Source: Luzula sylvatica (Eukaryota > Streptophyta > Magnoliopsida > Poales > Juncaceae). From it: DNA of 64,000 nt. The stretch spans positions 5,714,001 through 5,778,000 of the forward strand of contig OX326958.1 in assembly GCA_946800325.1 (NCBI GenBank). Direction: 5' to 3'. Below, in pieces: positions 10,046-23,390 of this stretch. The number at the start of each line of letters is the position of its first letter. Positions within the stretch are counted from its first letter, which is position 1. The notes under the pieces are model-generated. The model was not told the DNA's origin. It did not search any database and saw only the letters and a list, made by a program, of their open reading frames with translations. Both the position numbers and the translations under genes were made by a program.

Positions 10046-13000
10046 CATCGTATATAATAATTCATGACTGAATTACAATAAACTGTGTTTTCTGCTAATT
10101 CGGGTCAAAAAGACCAAATCTCCCAAATCCAGTCGCGTGGCTGCATTTCTCTCGTCGAGACGAGCGATTTTGATATATAGATCGTGCCATTTGGTGAAAA
10201 AAAGTATGAGAAAGTAACGAGGGTTTTAACATTACGGCATTACCATTTTCTCTAATTTATTGTTATCTGAATTTTACAATTAATTGTTTAAATAAAGAAT
10301 AATTTTTATCCTTAAATTATACGCCGGAAATTCACCGGAGGCGGTCACTCCTCCTTCATTTCTTCGCGCAAAATAGATCGTTTTCAACTCGCAAAATCAT
10401 GCCATAATCATCGTATATTATAATTCATGACTGAATTACAATAAATTTTGTTTTCTGCTAATTCGGGTCAAAAAGACCAAATCTCCCAAATCCAGTCATG
10501 TGGCTGCATTTCTCTCGTCGAGACGAGCGATTTTGATATATAGATCGTGCCATTTGGTGAAAAAAAGTATGAGAAAGTAACGAGGGTTTTAACATTACGG
10601 CATTACCATTTTCTCTAATTTATTGTTATCTGAATTTTACAATTAATTGTTTAAATAAAGAATAATTTTTATCCATAAATTATACGCCGGAAATTCACCG
10701 GAGGTGGTCACTCCTCCTTCATTTCTTCGCGCAAAATAGATCGTTTTCAACGCGCAAAATCATGCCATAATCATCGTATATAATAATTCATGACTGAATT
10801 ACAATAAACTGTGTTTTCTGCTAATTCGGGTCAAAAAGACCAAATCTCCCAAATCATGTCGCGTGGCTGCATTTCTCTCGTCGAGACGAGCGATTTTGAT
10901 ATATAGATCGTGCCATTTGGTGAAAAAAAGTATGAGAAAGTAACGAGGGTTTTAACATTACGGCATTACCATTTTCTCTAATTTATTATTATCAGAATTT
11001 TTCAATTAATTGTTTAAATAAAGAATAATTTTTATCCTTAAATTATACGACGGAAATTCACCGGAGGCGGTCACTCCTCCTTCATTTCTTCGCGCAAAAT
11101 AGATCGTTTTCAACTCGCAAAATCATGCCATAATCATCGTATATAATAATTCATGACTGAATTACAATAAACTGTGTTTTCTGCTAATCGGGTCAAAAAG
11201 ACCAAATCTCCCAAATCCAGTCGCGTGGCTGCATTTCTCTTGTCGAGACGAGCGATTTTGATATATAGATCGTGCCATTTGGTGAAAAAAAGTATGAGAA
11301 AGTAACGAGGGTTTTAACATTACGGCATTACTATTTTCTCTAATTTATTGTTATCAGAATTTTACAATTAATTGTTTAAATAAAGAATAATTTTTATCCT
11401 TAAATTTTACGCCGGAAATTCACCGGAGGCGGTCACTCCTCCTTCATTTCTTTGCGCAAAATAGATAGTTTTCAACTCGCAAAATCATGCCATAATCATC
11501 GTATATAATAATTCATGACTGAATTACAATAAACTGTGTTTTATGCTAATTCGGGTCAAAAAGACCAAATCTCCCAAATCCAGTCGCGTGGGTGCATTTC
11601 TCTTGTCGAGACGAGCGATTTTGATATATAGATCGTGCCAATTGGTGAAAAAAAGTATGAGAAAGTAACGAGGGTTTTAACATTACGGCATTACCATTTT
11701 CTCTAATTTATTGTTATCTGAATTTTACAATTAATTGTTTAAATAAAGAATAATTTTTATCCTTAAATTATACGCCGGAAATTCACCGGAGGCGGTCACT
11801 CCTCCTTCATTTCTTCGCGCAAAATAGATCGTTTTCAACTCACAAAATCATGTCATAATCATCGTATATAATAATTCATGACTGAATTACAATAAACTGT
11901 ATTTTCTGCTAATTCGGGTCAAGAAGACCAAATCTCCCAAATCCAGTCGCTAGGCTGCATTTCTCTCGTCGAGATGAGCGATTTTGATATATAGATCGTG
12001 CCATTTGGTGAAAAAAAGTATGAGAAAGTAACGAGGGTTTTAACATTACGGCATTACCATTTTCTCTAATTTATTGTTATCTGAATTTTACAATTAATTG
12101 TTTAAATATAGAATAAATTGTATCCTTAAATTATACGCAGGAAATTCACCGGAGGCGGTCACTCCTCCTTCATTTCTTCGCGCAAAATAGATCGTTTTCA
12201 ACTCGCAAAATCATTCCATAATCATCGTATATAATAATTCATGACTGAATTACAATAAACTGTGTTTTATGCTAATTCGGGTCAAAAAGACCAAATCTCC
12301 CAAATCCAGTCGCGTGGCTGCATTTCTCTTGTCGAGACGAGCGATTTTGATATATAGATCGTGCCATTTGGTGAAAAAAAGTATGAGAAAGTAACGTGGG
12401 TTTTAACATTACGGCATTACCATTTTCTCTAATTTATTGTTATCTGAATTTTACAATTAATTGTTTAAATAAAGAATAATTTTTATCCTTAAATTATACG
12501 CCGGAAATTCACCGGAGGCGGTCACTCCTCCTTCATTTCTTCGCGCAAAATAGATCGTTTTCAACTCGCAAAATCATGCCATAATCATCGTATATTATAA
12601 TTCATGACTGAATTACAATAAATTTTGTTTTCTGCTAATTCGGGTCAAAAAGACCAAATCTCCCAAATCCAGTCACGTGGCTGCATTTCTCTCGTCGAGA
12701 CGAGCGATTTTGATATATAGATCGTGCCATTTGGTGAAAAAAAGTATGAGAAAGTAACGAGGGTTTTAACATTACGGCATTACCATTTTCTCTAATTTAT
12801 TATTATCAGAATTTTACAATTAATTGTTTAAATAAAGAATAATTTATATCCTTAAATTATACGACGGAAATTCACCGGAGGCGGTCACTCCTCCTTCATT
12901 TCTTCGCGCAAAATAGATCGTTTTCAACTCGCAAAATCATGCCATAATCATCGTATGTAATAATTCATGACTGAATTACAATAAACTATGTTTTCTGCTA

Positions 13001-15105
13001 ATTCGGGTCAAAAAGACCAAATCTCCCAAATCATGTCGCGTGGCTGCATTTCTTTCGTCGAGACGAGCGATTTTGATATATAGATCGTGCCATTTGGTGA
13101 AAAAAAGTATGAGAAAGTAACGAGGGTTTTAACATTACGGCATTACCATTTTCTCTAATTTATTGTTATCTGAATTTTACAATTAATTGTTTAAATAAAG
13201 AATAAATTGTATCCTTAAATTATACGCAGGAAATTCACCGGAGGCGGTCACTCCTCCTTCATTTCTTCGCGCAAAATAGATCGTTTTCAACTCGCAAAAT
13301 CATTCCATAATCATCGTATATAATAATTCATGACTGAATTACAATAAACTGTGTTTTATGCTAATTCGGGTGAAAAAGACCAAATCTCCCAAATCCAGTC
13401 GCGTGGCTGCATTTCTCTTGTCGAGACGAGCGATTTTGATATATAGATCGTGCCATTTGGTGAAAAAAAGTATGAGAAAGTAACGAGGGTTTTAACAATA
13501 CGGCATTACCATTTTCTCTAATTTATTGTTATCTGAATTTTACAATTAATTGTTTAAATAAAGAATAATTTTTATCCTTAAATTATACGCCGGAAATTCA
13601 CCGGAGGCGGTCACTCCTCCTTCATTTCTTCGCGCAAAATAGATCGTTTTCAACTCGCAAAATCATGCCATAATCATCGTATATTATAATTCATGACTGA
13701 ATTACAATAAATTTTGTTTTCTGCTAATTCGGGTCAAAAAGACCAAATCTCCCAAATCCAGTCACGTGGCTGCATTTCTCTCGTCGAGACGAGCGATTTT
13801 GATATATAGATCGTGCCATTTGGTGAAAAAAAGTATGAGAAAGTAACGAGGGTTTTAACATTACGGCATTACCATTTTCTCTAATTTATTTATATCTGAA
13901 TTTTACAATTAATTGTTTAAATAAAGAATAATTTTTATCCTTAAATTATACTCCGGAAAATCACCGGAGGCGGTCACTCCTCCTTCATTTCTTCGCGCAA
14001 AATAGATCGTTTTCAACGCGCAAAATCATGCCATAATCATCGTATATAATAATTCATGACTGAATTACAATAAACTGTGTTTTCTGCTAATTCGGGTCAA
14101 AAAGACCAAATCTCCCAAATCCAGTCGCGTGGCTGCATTTCTCTCGTCGAGACGAGCGATTTTGATATATAGATCGTGCCATTTGGTGAAAAAAAGTATG
14201 AGAAAGTAACGAGGGTTTTAACATTACGGCATTACCATTTTCTCTAATTTATTATTATCAGAATTTTACAATTAATTGTTTAAATAAAGAATAATTTATA
14301 TCCTTAAATTATACGACGGAAATTCACCGGAGGCGGTCACTCCTCCTTCATTTCTTCGCGCAAAATAGATCGTTTTCAACTCGCAAAATCATGCCATAAT
14401 CATCGTATGTAATAATTCATGACTGAATTACAATAAACTATGTTTTCTGCTAATTCGGGTGAAAAAGACCAAATCTCCCAAATCCAGTCGCGTGGCTGCA
14501 TTTCTCTTGTCGAGACGAGCGATTTTGATATATAGATCGTGCCATTTGGTGAAAAAAAGTATGAGAAAGTAACGAGGGTTTTAACATTACGGCATTACTA
14601 TTTTCTCTAATTTATTGTTATCTGAATTTTACAATTAATTGTTTAAATAAAGAATAATTTTTATCCTTAAATTTTACGCCGGAAATTCACCGGAGGCGGT
14701 CACTCCTCCTTCATTTCTTTGCGCAAAATAGATCGTTTTCAACTCGCAAAATCATGCCATAATCATCGTATATAATAATTCATGACTGAATTACAATAAA
14801 TTGTGTTTTATGCTAATTCGGGTCAAAAAGACCAAATCTCCCAAATCCAGTCGCGTGGGTGCATTTCTCTTGTCGAGACGAGCGATTTTGATATATAGAT
14901 CGTGCCATTTGGTGAAAAAAAGTATGAGAAAGTAACGAGGGTTTTAACATTACGGCATTACCATTTTCTCTAATTTATTGTTATCTGAATTTTACAATTA
15001 ATTGTTTAAATAAAGAATAATTTTTATCCTTAAATTATACGCCGGAAATTCACCGGAGGCGGTCACTCCTCCTTCATTTCTTCGCGCAAAATAGATCGTT
15101 TTCAA

Positions 15106-16557
15106 CTCGCAAAATCATGCCATAATCATCGTATATAATAATTCATGACTGAATTACAATAAACTGTATTTTCTGCTAATTCGGGTCAAGAAGACCAAAT
15201 CTCCCAAATCCAGTCGCTTGGCTGCATTTCTCTCGTCGAGATGAGCGATTTTGATATATAGATCGTGCCATTTGGTGAAAAAAAGTATGAGAAAGTAACG
15301 AGGGTTTTAACATTACGGCATTACCATTTTCTCTAATTTATTGTTATCTGAATTTTACAATTAATTGTTTAAATAAAGAATAAATTGTATCCTTAAATTA
15401 TACGCAGGAAATTCACCGGATGCGGTCACTCCTCCTTCATTTCTTCGCGCAAAATAGATCGTTTTCAACTCGCAAAATCATTCCATAATCATCGTATATA
15501 ATAATTCATGACTGAATTACAATAAACTGTGTTTTATGCTAATTCGGGTGAAAAAGACCAAATCTCCCAAATCCAGTCGCGTGGCTGCATTTCTCTTGTC
15601 GAGACGAGCGATTTTGATATATAGATCGTGCCATTTGGTGAAAAAAAGTATGAGAAATTAACGAGGGTTTTAACAATACGGCATTACCATTTTCTCTAAT
15701 TTATTGTTATCTGAATTTTACAATTAATTGTTTAAATAAAGAATAATTTTTATCCTTAAATTATACGCCGGAAATTCACCGGAGGCGGTCACTCCTCCTT
15801 CATTTCTTCGCGCAAAATAGATCGTTTTCAACTCGCAAAATCATGCCATAATCATCGTATATAATAATTCATGACTGAATTACAATAAACTGTATTTTCT
15901 GCTAATTCGGGTCAAGAAGACCAAATCTCCCAAATCCAGTCGCTTGGCTGCATTTCTCTCGTCGAGATGAGCGATTTTGATATATAGATCGTGCCATTTG
16001 GTGAAAAAAAGTATGAGAAAGTAACGAGGGTTTTAACATTACGGCATTACCATTTTCTCTAATTTATTGTTATCTGAATTTTACAATTAATTGTTTAAAT
16101 AAAGAATAAATTGTATCCTTAAATTATACGCAGGAAATTCACCGGATGCGGTCACTCCTCCTTCATTTCTTCGCGCAAAATAGATCGTTTTCAACTCGCA
16201 AAATCATTCCATAATCATCGTATATAATAATTCATGACTGAATTACAATAAACTGTGTTTTATGCTAATTCGGGTGAAAAAGACCAAATCTCCCAAATCC
16301 AGTCGCGTGGCTGCATTTCTCTTGTCGAGACGAGCGATTTTGATATATAGATCGTGCCATTTGGTGAAAAAAAGTATGAGAAATTAACGAGGGTTTTAAC
16401 AATACGGCATTACCATTTTCTCTAATTTATTGTTATCTGAATTTTACAATTAATTGTTTAAATAAAGAATAATTTTTATCCTTAAATTATACGCCGGAAA
16501 TTCACCGGAGGCGGTCACTCCTCCTTCATTTCTTCGCGCAAAATAGATCGTTTTCAA
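15106..16557. repeat. Tandem duplication of the G-A dimer (2 x 726 bp)
   Basis: G-A at 15106-15831 and again at 15832-16557, nearly identical and sharing GGATGCGG, AGAAATTAACGAGG and CAATACGGC variants. Elsewhere in the HOR, A is followed by B. Confidence 0.92.
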
Positions 16558-16920
16558 CTCGCAAAATCATGCCATAATCATCGTATATTATAATTCATGA
16601 CTGAATTACAATAAATTTTGTTTTCTGCTAATTCGGGTCAAAAAGACCAAATCTCCCAAATCCAGTCACGTGGCTGCATTTCTCTCGTCGAGACGAGCGA
16701 TTTTGATATATAGATCGTGCCATTTGGTGAAAAAAAGTATGAGAAAGTAACGAGGGTTTTAACATTACGGCATTACCATTTTCTCTAATTTATTGTTATC
16801 TGAATTTTACAATTAATTGTTTAAATAAAGAATAATTTTTATCCTTAAATTATACTCCGGAAAATCACCGGAGGCGGTCACTCCTCCTTCATTTCTTCGC
16901 GCAAAATAGATCGTTTTCAA

Positions 16921-19900
16921 CGCGCAAAATCATGCCATAATCATCGTATATAATAATTCATGACTGAATTACAATAAACTGTGTTTTCTGCTAATTCGGG
17001 TCAAAAAGACCAAATCTCCCAAATCCAGTCGCGTGGCTGCATTTCTCTTGTCGAGACGAGCGATTTTGATATATAGATCGTGCCATTTACGAGGGTTTTA
17101 ACATTACGGCATTACTATTTTCTCTAATTTATTGTTATCTGAATTTTACAATTAATTGTTTAAATAAAGAATAATTTTTATCCTTAAATTTTACGCCGGA
17201 AATTCACCGGAGGCGGTCACTCCTCCTTCATTTCTTTGCGCAAAATAGATCGTTTTCAACTCGCAAAATCATGCCATAATCATCGTATATAATAATTCAT
17301 GACTGAATTACAATAAATTGTGTTTTATGCTAATTCGGGTCAAAAAGACCAAATCTCCCAAATCCAGTCGCGTGGGTGCATTTCTCTTGTCGAGACGAGC
17401 GATTTTGATATATAGATCGTGCCATTTGGTGAAAAAAAGTATGAGAAAGTAACGAGGGTTTTAACATTACGGCATTACCATTTTCTCTAATTTATTGTTA
17501 TCTGAATTTTACAATTAATTGTTTAAATAAAGAATAATTTTTATCCTTAAATTATACGCCGGAAATTCACCGGAGGCGGTCACTCCTCCTTCATTTCTTC
17601 GCGCAAAATAGATCGTTTTCAACTCGCAAAATCATGCCATAATCATCGTATATAATAATTCATGACTGAATTACAATAAACTGTATTTTCTGCTAATTCG
17701 GGTCAAGAAGACCAAATCTCCCAAATCCAGTCGCTTGGCTGCATTTCTCTCGTCGAGATGAGCGATTTTGATATATAGATCGTGCCATTTGGTGAAAAAA
17801 AGTATGAGAAAGTAACGAGGGTTTTAACATTACGGCATTACCATTTTCTCTAATTTATTGTTATCTGAATTTTACAATTAATTGTTTAAATAAAGAATAA
17901 ATTGTATCCTTAAATTATACGCAGGAAATTCACCGGATGCGGTCACTCCTCCTTCATTTCTTCGCGCAAAATAGATCGTTTTCAACTCGCAAAATCATTC
18001 CATAATCATCGTATATAATAATTCATGACTGAATTACAATAAACTGTGTTTTATGCTAATTCGGGTGAAAAAGACCAAATCTCCCAAATCCAGTCGCGTG
18101 GCTGCATTTCTCTTGTCGAGACGAGCGATTTTGATATATAGATCGTGCCATTTGGTGAAAAAAAGTATGAGAAATTAACGAGGGTTTTAACAATACGGCA
18201 TTACCATTTTCTCTAATTTATTGTTATCTGAATTTTACAATTAATTGTTTAAATAAAGAATAATTTTTATCCTTAAATTATACGCCGGAAATTCACCGGA
18301 GGCGGTCACTCCTCCTTCATTTCTTCGCGCAAAATAGATCGTTTTCAACTCGCAAAATCATGCCATAATCATCGTATATTATAATTCATGACTGAATTAC
18401 AATAAATTTTGTTTTCTGCTAATTCGGGTCAAAAAGACCAAATCTCCCAAATCCAGTCACGTGGCTGCATTTCTCTCGTCGAGACGAGCGATTTTGATAT
18501 ATAGATCGTGCCATTTGGTGAAAAAAAGTATGAGAAAGTAACGAGGGTTTTAACATTACGGCATTACCATTTTCTCTAATTTATTGTTATCTGAATTTTA
18601 CAATTAATTGTTTAAATAAAGAATAATTTTTATCCTTAAATTATACTCCGGAAAATCACCGGAGGCGGTCAGTCCTCCTTCATTTCTTCGCGCAAAATAG
18701 ATCGTTTTCAACGCGCAAAATCATGCCATAATCATCGTATATAATAATTCATGACTGAATTACAATAAACTGTGTTTTCTGCTAATTCGGGTCAAAAAGA
18801 CCAAATCTCCCAAATCATGTCGCGTGGCTGCATTTCTCTCGTCGAGACGAGCGATTTTGATATATAGATCGTGCCATTTGGTGAAAAAAAGTATGAGAAA
18901 GTAACGAGGGTTTTAACATTACGGCATTACCATTTTCTCTAATTTATTATTATCAGAATTTTACAATTAATTGTTTAAATAAAGAATAATTTTTATCCTT
19001 AAATTATACGACGGAAATTCACCGGATGCGGTCACTCCTCCTTCATTTCTTCGCGCAAAATAGATCGTTTTCAACTCGCAAAATCATGCCATAATCATCG
19101 TATGTAATAATTCATGACTGAATTACAATAAACTATGTTTTCTGCTAATTCGGGTGAAAAAGACCAAATCTCCCAAATCCAGTCGCGTGGCTGCATTTCT
19201 CTTGTCGAGACGAGCGATTTTGATATATAGATCGTGCCATTTGGTGAAAAAAAGTATGAGAAAGTAACGAGGGTTTTAACATTACGGCATTACTATTGTC
19301 TCTAATTTATTGTTATCTGAATTTTACAATTAATTGTTTAAATAAAGAATAATTTTTATCCTTAAATTTTACGCCGGAAATTCACCGGAGGCGGTCACTC
19401 CTCCTTCATTTCTTTAAGCAAAATAGATCGTTTTCAACTCGCAAAATCATGCCATAATCATCGTATATAATAATTCATGACTGAATTACAATAAATTGTG
19501 TTTTATGCTAATTCGGGTCAAAAAGACCAAATCTCCCAAATCCAGTCGCGTGGGTGCATTTCTCTTGTCGAGACGAGCGATTTTGATATATAGATCGTGC
19601 CATTTGGTGAAAAAAAGTATGAGAAAGTAACGAGGGTTTTAACATTACGGCATTACCATTTTCTCTAATTTATTGTTATCTGAATTTTACAATTAATTGT
19701 TTAAATAAAGAATAATTTTTATCCTTAAATTATACGCCGGAAATTCACCGGAGGCGGTCACTCCTCCTTCATTTCTTCGCGCAAAATAGATCGTTTTCAA
19801 CTCGCAAAATCATGCTATAATCATCGTATATAATAATTCATGACTGAATTACAATAAACTGTATTTTCTGCTAATTCGGGTCAAGAAGACCAAATCTCCC

Positions 19901-20889
19901 AAATCCAGTCGATTGGCTGCATTTCTCTCGTCGAGATGAGCGATTTTGATATATAGATCGTGCCATTTGGTGAAAAAAAGTATGAGAAAGTAACGAGGGT
20001 TTTAACATTACGGCATTACCATTTTCTCTAATTTATTGTTATCTGAATTTTACAATTAATTGTTTAAATAAAGAATAAATTGTATCCTTAAATTATACGC
20101 AGGAAATTCACCGGATGCGGTCACTCCTCCTTCATTTCTTCGCGCAAAATAGATCGTTTTCAACTCGCAAAATCATTCCATAATCATCGTATATAATAAT
20201 TCATGACTGAATTACAATAAACTGTGTTTTATGCTAATTCGGGTGAAAAAGACCAAATCTCCCAAATCCAGTCGCGTGGCTGCATTTCTCTTGTCGAGAC
20301 GAGCGATTTTGATATATAGATCGTGCCATTTGGTGAAAAAAAGTATGAGAAATTAACGAGGGTTTTAACAATACGGCATTACCATTTTCTCTAATTTATT
20401 GTTATCTGAATTTTACAATTAATTGTTTAAATAAAGAATAATTTTTATCCTTAAATTATACGCCGGAAATTCACCGGAGGCGGTCACTCCTCCTTCATTT
20501 CTTCGCGCAAAATAGATCGTTTTCAACTCGCAAAATCATGCCATAATCATCGTATATTATAATTCATGACTGAATTACAATAAATTTTGTTTTCTGCTAA
20601 TTCGGGTCAAAAAGACCAAATCTCCCAAATCCAGTCACGTGGCTGCATTTCTCTCGTCGAGACGAGCGATTTTGATATATAGATCGTGCCATTTGGTGAA
20701 AAAAAGTATGAGAAAGTAACGAGGGTTTTAACATTACGGCATTACCATTTTCTCTAATTTATTGTTATCTGAATTTTACAATTAATTGTTTAAATAAAGA
20801 ATAATTTTTATCCTTAAATTATACTCCGGAAAATCACCGGAGGCGGTCACTCCTCCTTCATTTCTTCGCGCAAAATAGATCGTTTTCAA
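16921..20889. repeat. 11-monomer super-HOR, copy 1 (3969 bp)
   Basis: Order CE-F-G-A-B-C-E-F-G-A-B, starts 16921, 17260, 17623, 17986, 18349, 18712, 19075, 19438, 19801, 20164, 20527. CE is a hybrid with the first part of C and the last part of E. It is only 339 bp because 24 bp of the GGTGAAAAAAAGTATGAG region are missing (GTGCCATTTACGAGGG). The unit repeats from 20890; 3969 = 11 x 363 - 24. Confidence 0.93.
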
Positions 20890-23190
20890 CGCGCAAAATC
20901 ATGCCATAATCATCGTATATAATAATTCATGACTGAATTACAATAAACTGTGTTTTCTGCTAATTCGGGTCAAAAAGACCAAATCTCCCAAATCCAGTCG
21001 CGTGGCTGCATTTCTCTTGTCGAGACGAGCGATTTTGATATATAGATCGTGCCATTTACGAGGGTTTTAACATTACGGCATTACTATTTTCTCTAATTTA
21101 TTGTTATCTGAATTTTACAATTAATTGTTTAAATAAAGAATAATTTTTATCCTTAAATTTTACGCCGGAAATTCACCGGAGGCGGTCACTCCTCCTTCAT
21201 TTCTTTGCGCAAAATAGATCGTTTTCAACTCGCAAAATCATGCCATAATCATCGTATATAATAATTCATGACTGAATTACAATAAATTGTGTTTTATGCT
21301 AATTCGGGTCAAAAAGACCAAATCTCCCAAATCCAGTCGCGTGGGTGCATTTCTCTTGTCGAGACGAGCGATTTTGATATATAGATCGTGCCATTTGGTG
21401 AAAAAAAGTATGAGAAAGTAACGAGGGTTTTAACATTACGGCATTACCATTTTCTCTAATTTATTGTTATCTGAATTTTACAATTAATTGTTTAAATAAA
21501 GAATAATTTTTATCCTTAAATTATACGCCGGAAATTCACCGGAGGCGGTCACTCCTCCTTCATTTCTTCGCGCAAAATAGATCGTTTTCAACTCGCAAAA
21601 TCATGCCATAATCATCGTATATAATAATTCATGACTGAATTACAATAAACTGTATTTTCTGCTAATTCGGGTCAAGAAGACCAAATCTCCCAAATCCAGT
21701 CGCTTGGCTGCATTTCTCTCGTCGAGATGAGCGATTTTGATATATAGATCGTGCCATTTGGTGAAAAAAAGTATGAGAAAGTAACGAGGGTTTTAACATT
21801 ACGGCATTACCATTTTCTCTAATTTATTGTTATCTGAATTTTACAATTAATTGTTTAAATAAAGAATAAATTGTATCCTTAAATTATACGCAGGAAATTC
21901 ACCGGATGCGGTCACTCCTCCTTCATTTCTTCGCGCAAAATAGATCGTTTTCAACTCGCAAAATCATTCCATAATCATCGTATATAATAATTCATGACTG
22001 AATTACAATAAACTGTGTTTTATGCTAATTCGGGTGAAAAAGACCAAATCTCCCAAATCCAGTCGCGTGGCTGCATTTCTCTTGTCGAGACGAGCGATTT
22101 TGATATATAGATCGTGCCATTTGGTGAAAAAAAGTATGAGAAATTAACGAGGGTTTTAACAATACGGCATTACCATTTTCTCTAATTTATTGTTATCTGA
22201 ATTTTACAATTAATTGTTTAAATAAAGAATAATTTTTATCCTTAAATTATACGCCGGAAATTCACCGGAGGCGGTCACTCCTCCTTCATTTCTTCGCGCA
22301 AAATAGATCGTTTTCAACTCGCAAAATCATGCCATAATCATCGTATATTATAATTCATGACTGAATTACAATAAATTTTGTTTTCTGCTAATTCGGGTCA
22401 AAAAGACCAAATCTCCCAAATCCAGTCACGTGGCTGCATTTCTCTCGTCGAGACGAGCGATTTTGATATATAGATCGTGCCATTTGGTGAAAAAAAGTAT
22501 GAGAAAGTAACGAGGGTTTTAACATTACGGCATTACCATTTTCTCTAATTTATTGTTATCTGAATTTTACAATTAATTGTTTAAATAAAGAATAATTTTT
22601 ATCCTTAAATTATACTCCGGAAAATCACCGGAGGCGGTCAGTCCTCCTTCATTTCTTCGCGCAAAATAGATCGTTTTCAACGCGCAAAATCATGCCATAA
22701 TCATCGTATATAATAATTCATGACTGAATTACAATAAACTGTGTTTTCTGCTAATTCGGGTCAAAAAGACCAAATCTCCCAAATCATGTCGCGTGGCTGC
22801 ATTTCTCTCGTCGAGACGAGCGATTTTGATATATAGATCGTGCCATTTGGTGAAAAAAAGTATGAGAAAGTAACGAGGGTTTTAACATTACGGCATTACC
22901 ATTTTCTCTAATTTATTATTATCAGAATTTTACAATTAATTGTTTAAATAAAGAATAATTTTTATCCTTAAATTATACGACGGAAATTCACCGGAGGCGG
23001 TCACTCCTCCTTCATTTCTTCGCGCAAAATAGATCGTTTTCAACTCGCAAAATCATGCCATAATCATCGTATATAATAATTCATGACTGAATTACAATAA
23101 ACTATGTTTTCTGCTAATTCGGGTGAAAAAGACCAAATCTCCCAAATCCAGTCGCGTGGCTGCATTTCTCTTGTCGAGACGAGCGATTTT
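20890..23190. repeat. 11-monomer super-HOR, copy 2, truncated by the N run
   Basis: CE 20890, F 21229, G 21592, A 21955, B 22318, C 22681, E 23044, then undetermined bases from 23191. The shared 24-bp deletion junction lies at 17082 and 21051 (difference 3969). Rare variants such as GGTCAGTCCTCC (18668 region and 22637 region) also recur at +3969. Confidence 0.93.
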
Positions 23191-23390
23191 NNNNNNNNNN
23201 NNNNNNNNNNNNNNNNNNNNNNNNNNNNNNNNNNNNNNNNNNNNNNNNNNNNNNNNNNNNNNNNNNNNNNNNNNNNNNNNNNNNNNNNNNNNNNNNNNNN
23301 NNNNNNNNNNNNNNNNNNNNNNNNNNNNNNNNNNNNNNNNNNNNNNNNNNNNNNNNNNNNNNNNNNNNNNNNNNNNNNNNNNNNNNNNNN
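23191..23390. other. Assembly gap, exactly 200 N
   Basis: All 200 bases are N. The left side ends inside an E monomer after GAGCGATTTT. The right side starts with TAGATCGTTATCAACTCG of a much more divergent monomer. The round size suggests a scaffolding placeholder. Open frames crossing it are meaningless. Confidence 0.97.

Larger units (their letters stand above)
8959..16920. repeat. HOR family F-G-A-B-C-E, irregular part
   Basis: Monomer starts and variant types: F 8959, G 9322, A 9685 (340 bp), extra 10025, B 10388, C 10751, E 11114, F 11476, G 11839, A 12202, B/C hybrid 12565, E/G hybrid 12928, A 13291, B 13654, C 14017, E 14380, F 14743, G 15106, A 15469, G 15832, A 16195, B 16558. Diagnostics: F GTGGGTGCATTTC; G TCAAGAAGACC, GAGATGAGC, ATAAATTGTATCC, TACGCAGG; A AAAATCATTCC, often GGTGAAAAAGACC; B TATTATAATTC, AAATTTTGTTTT, CACGTGG; C CAACGCGCAAAA, TTATTATCAG, TACGACGG; E CGTATGTAAT, AACTATGTTTT, TTACTATTTTC. 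Confidence 0.9.
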
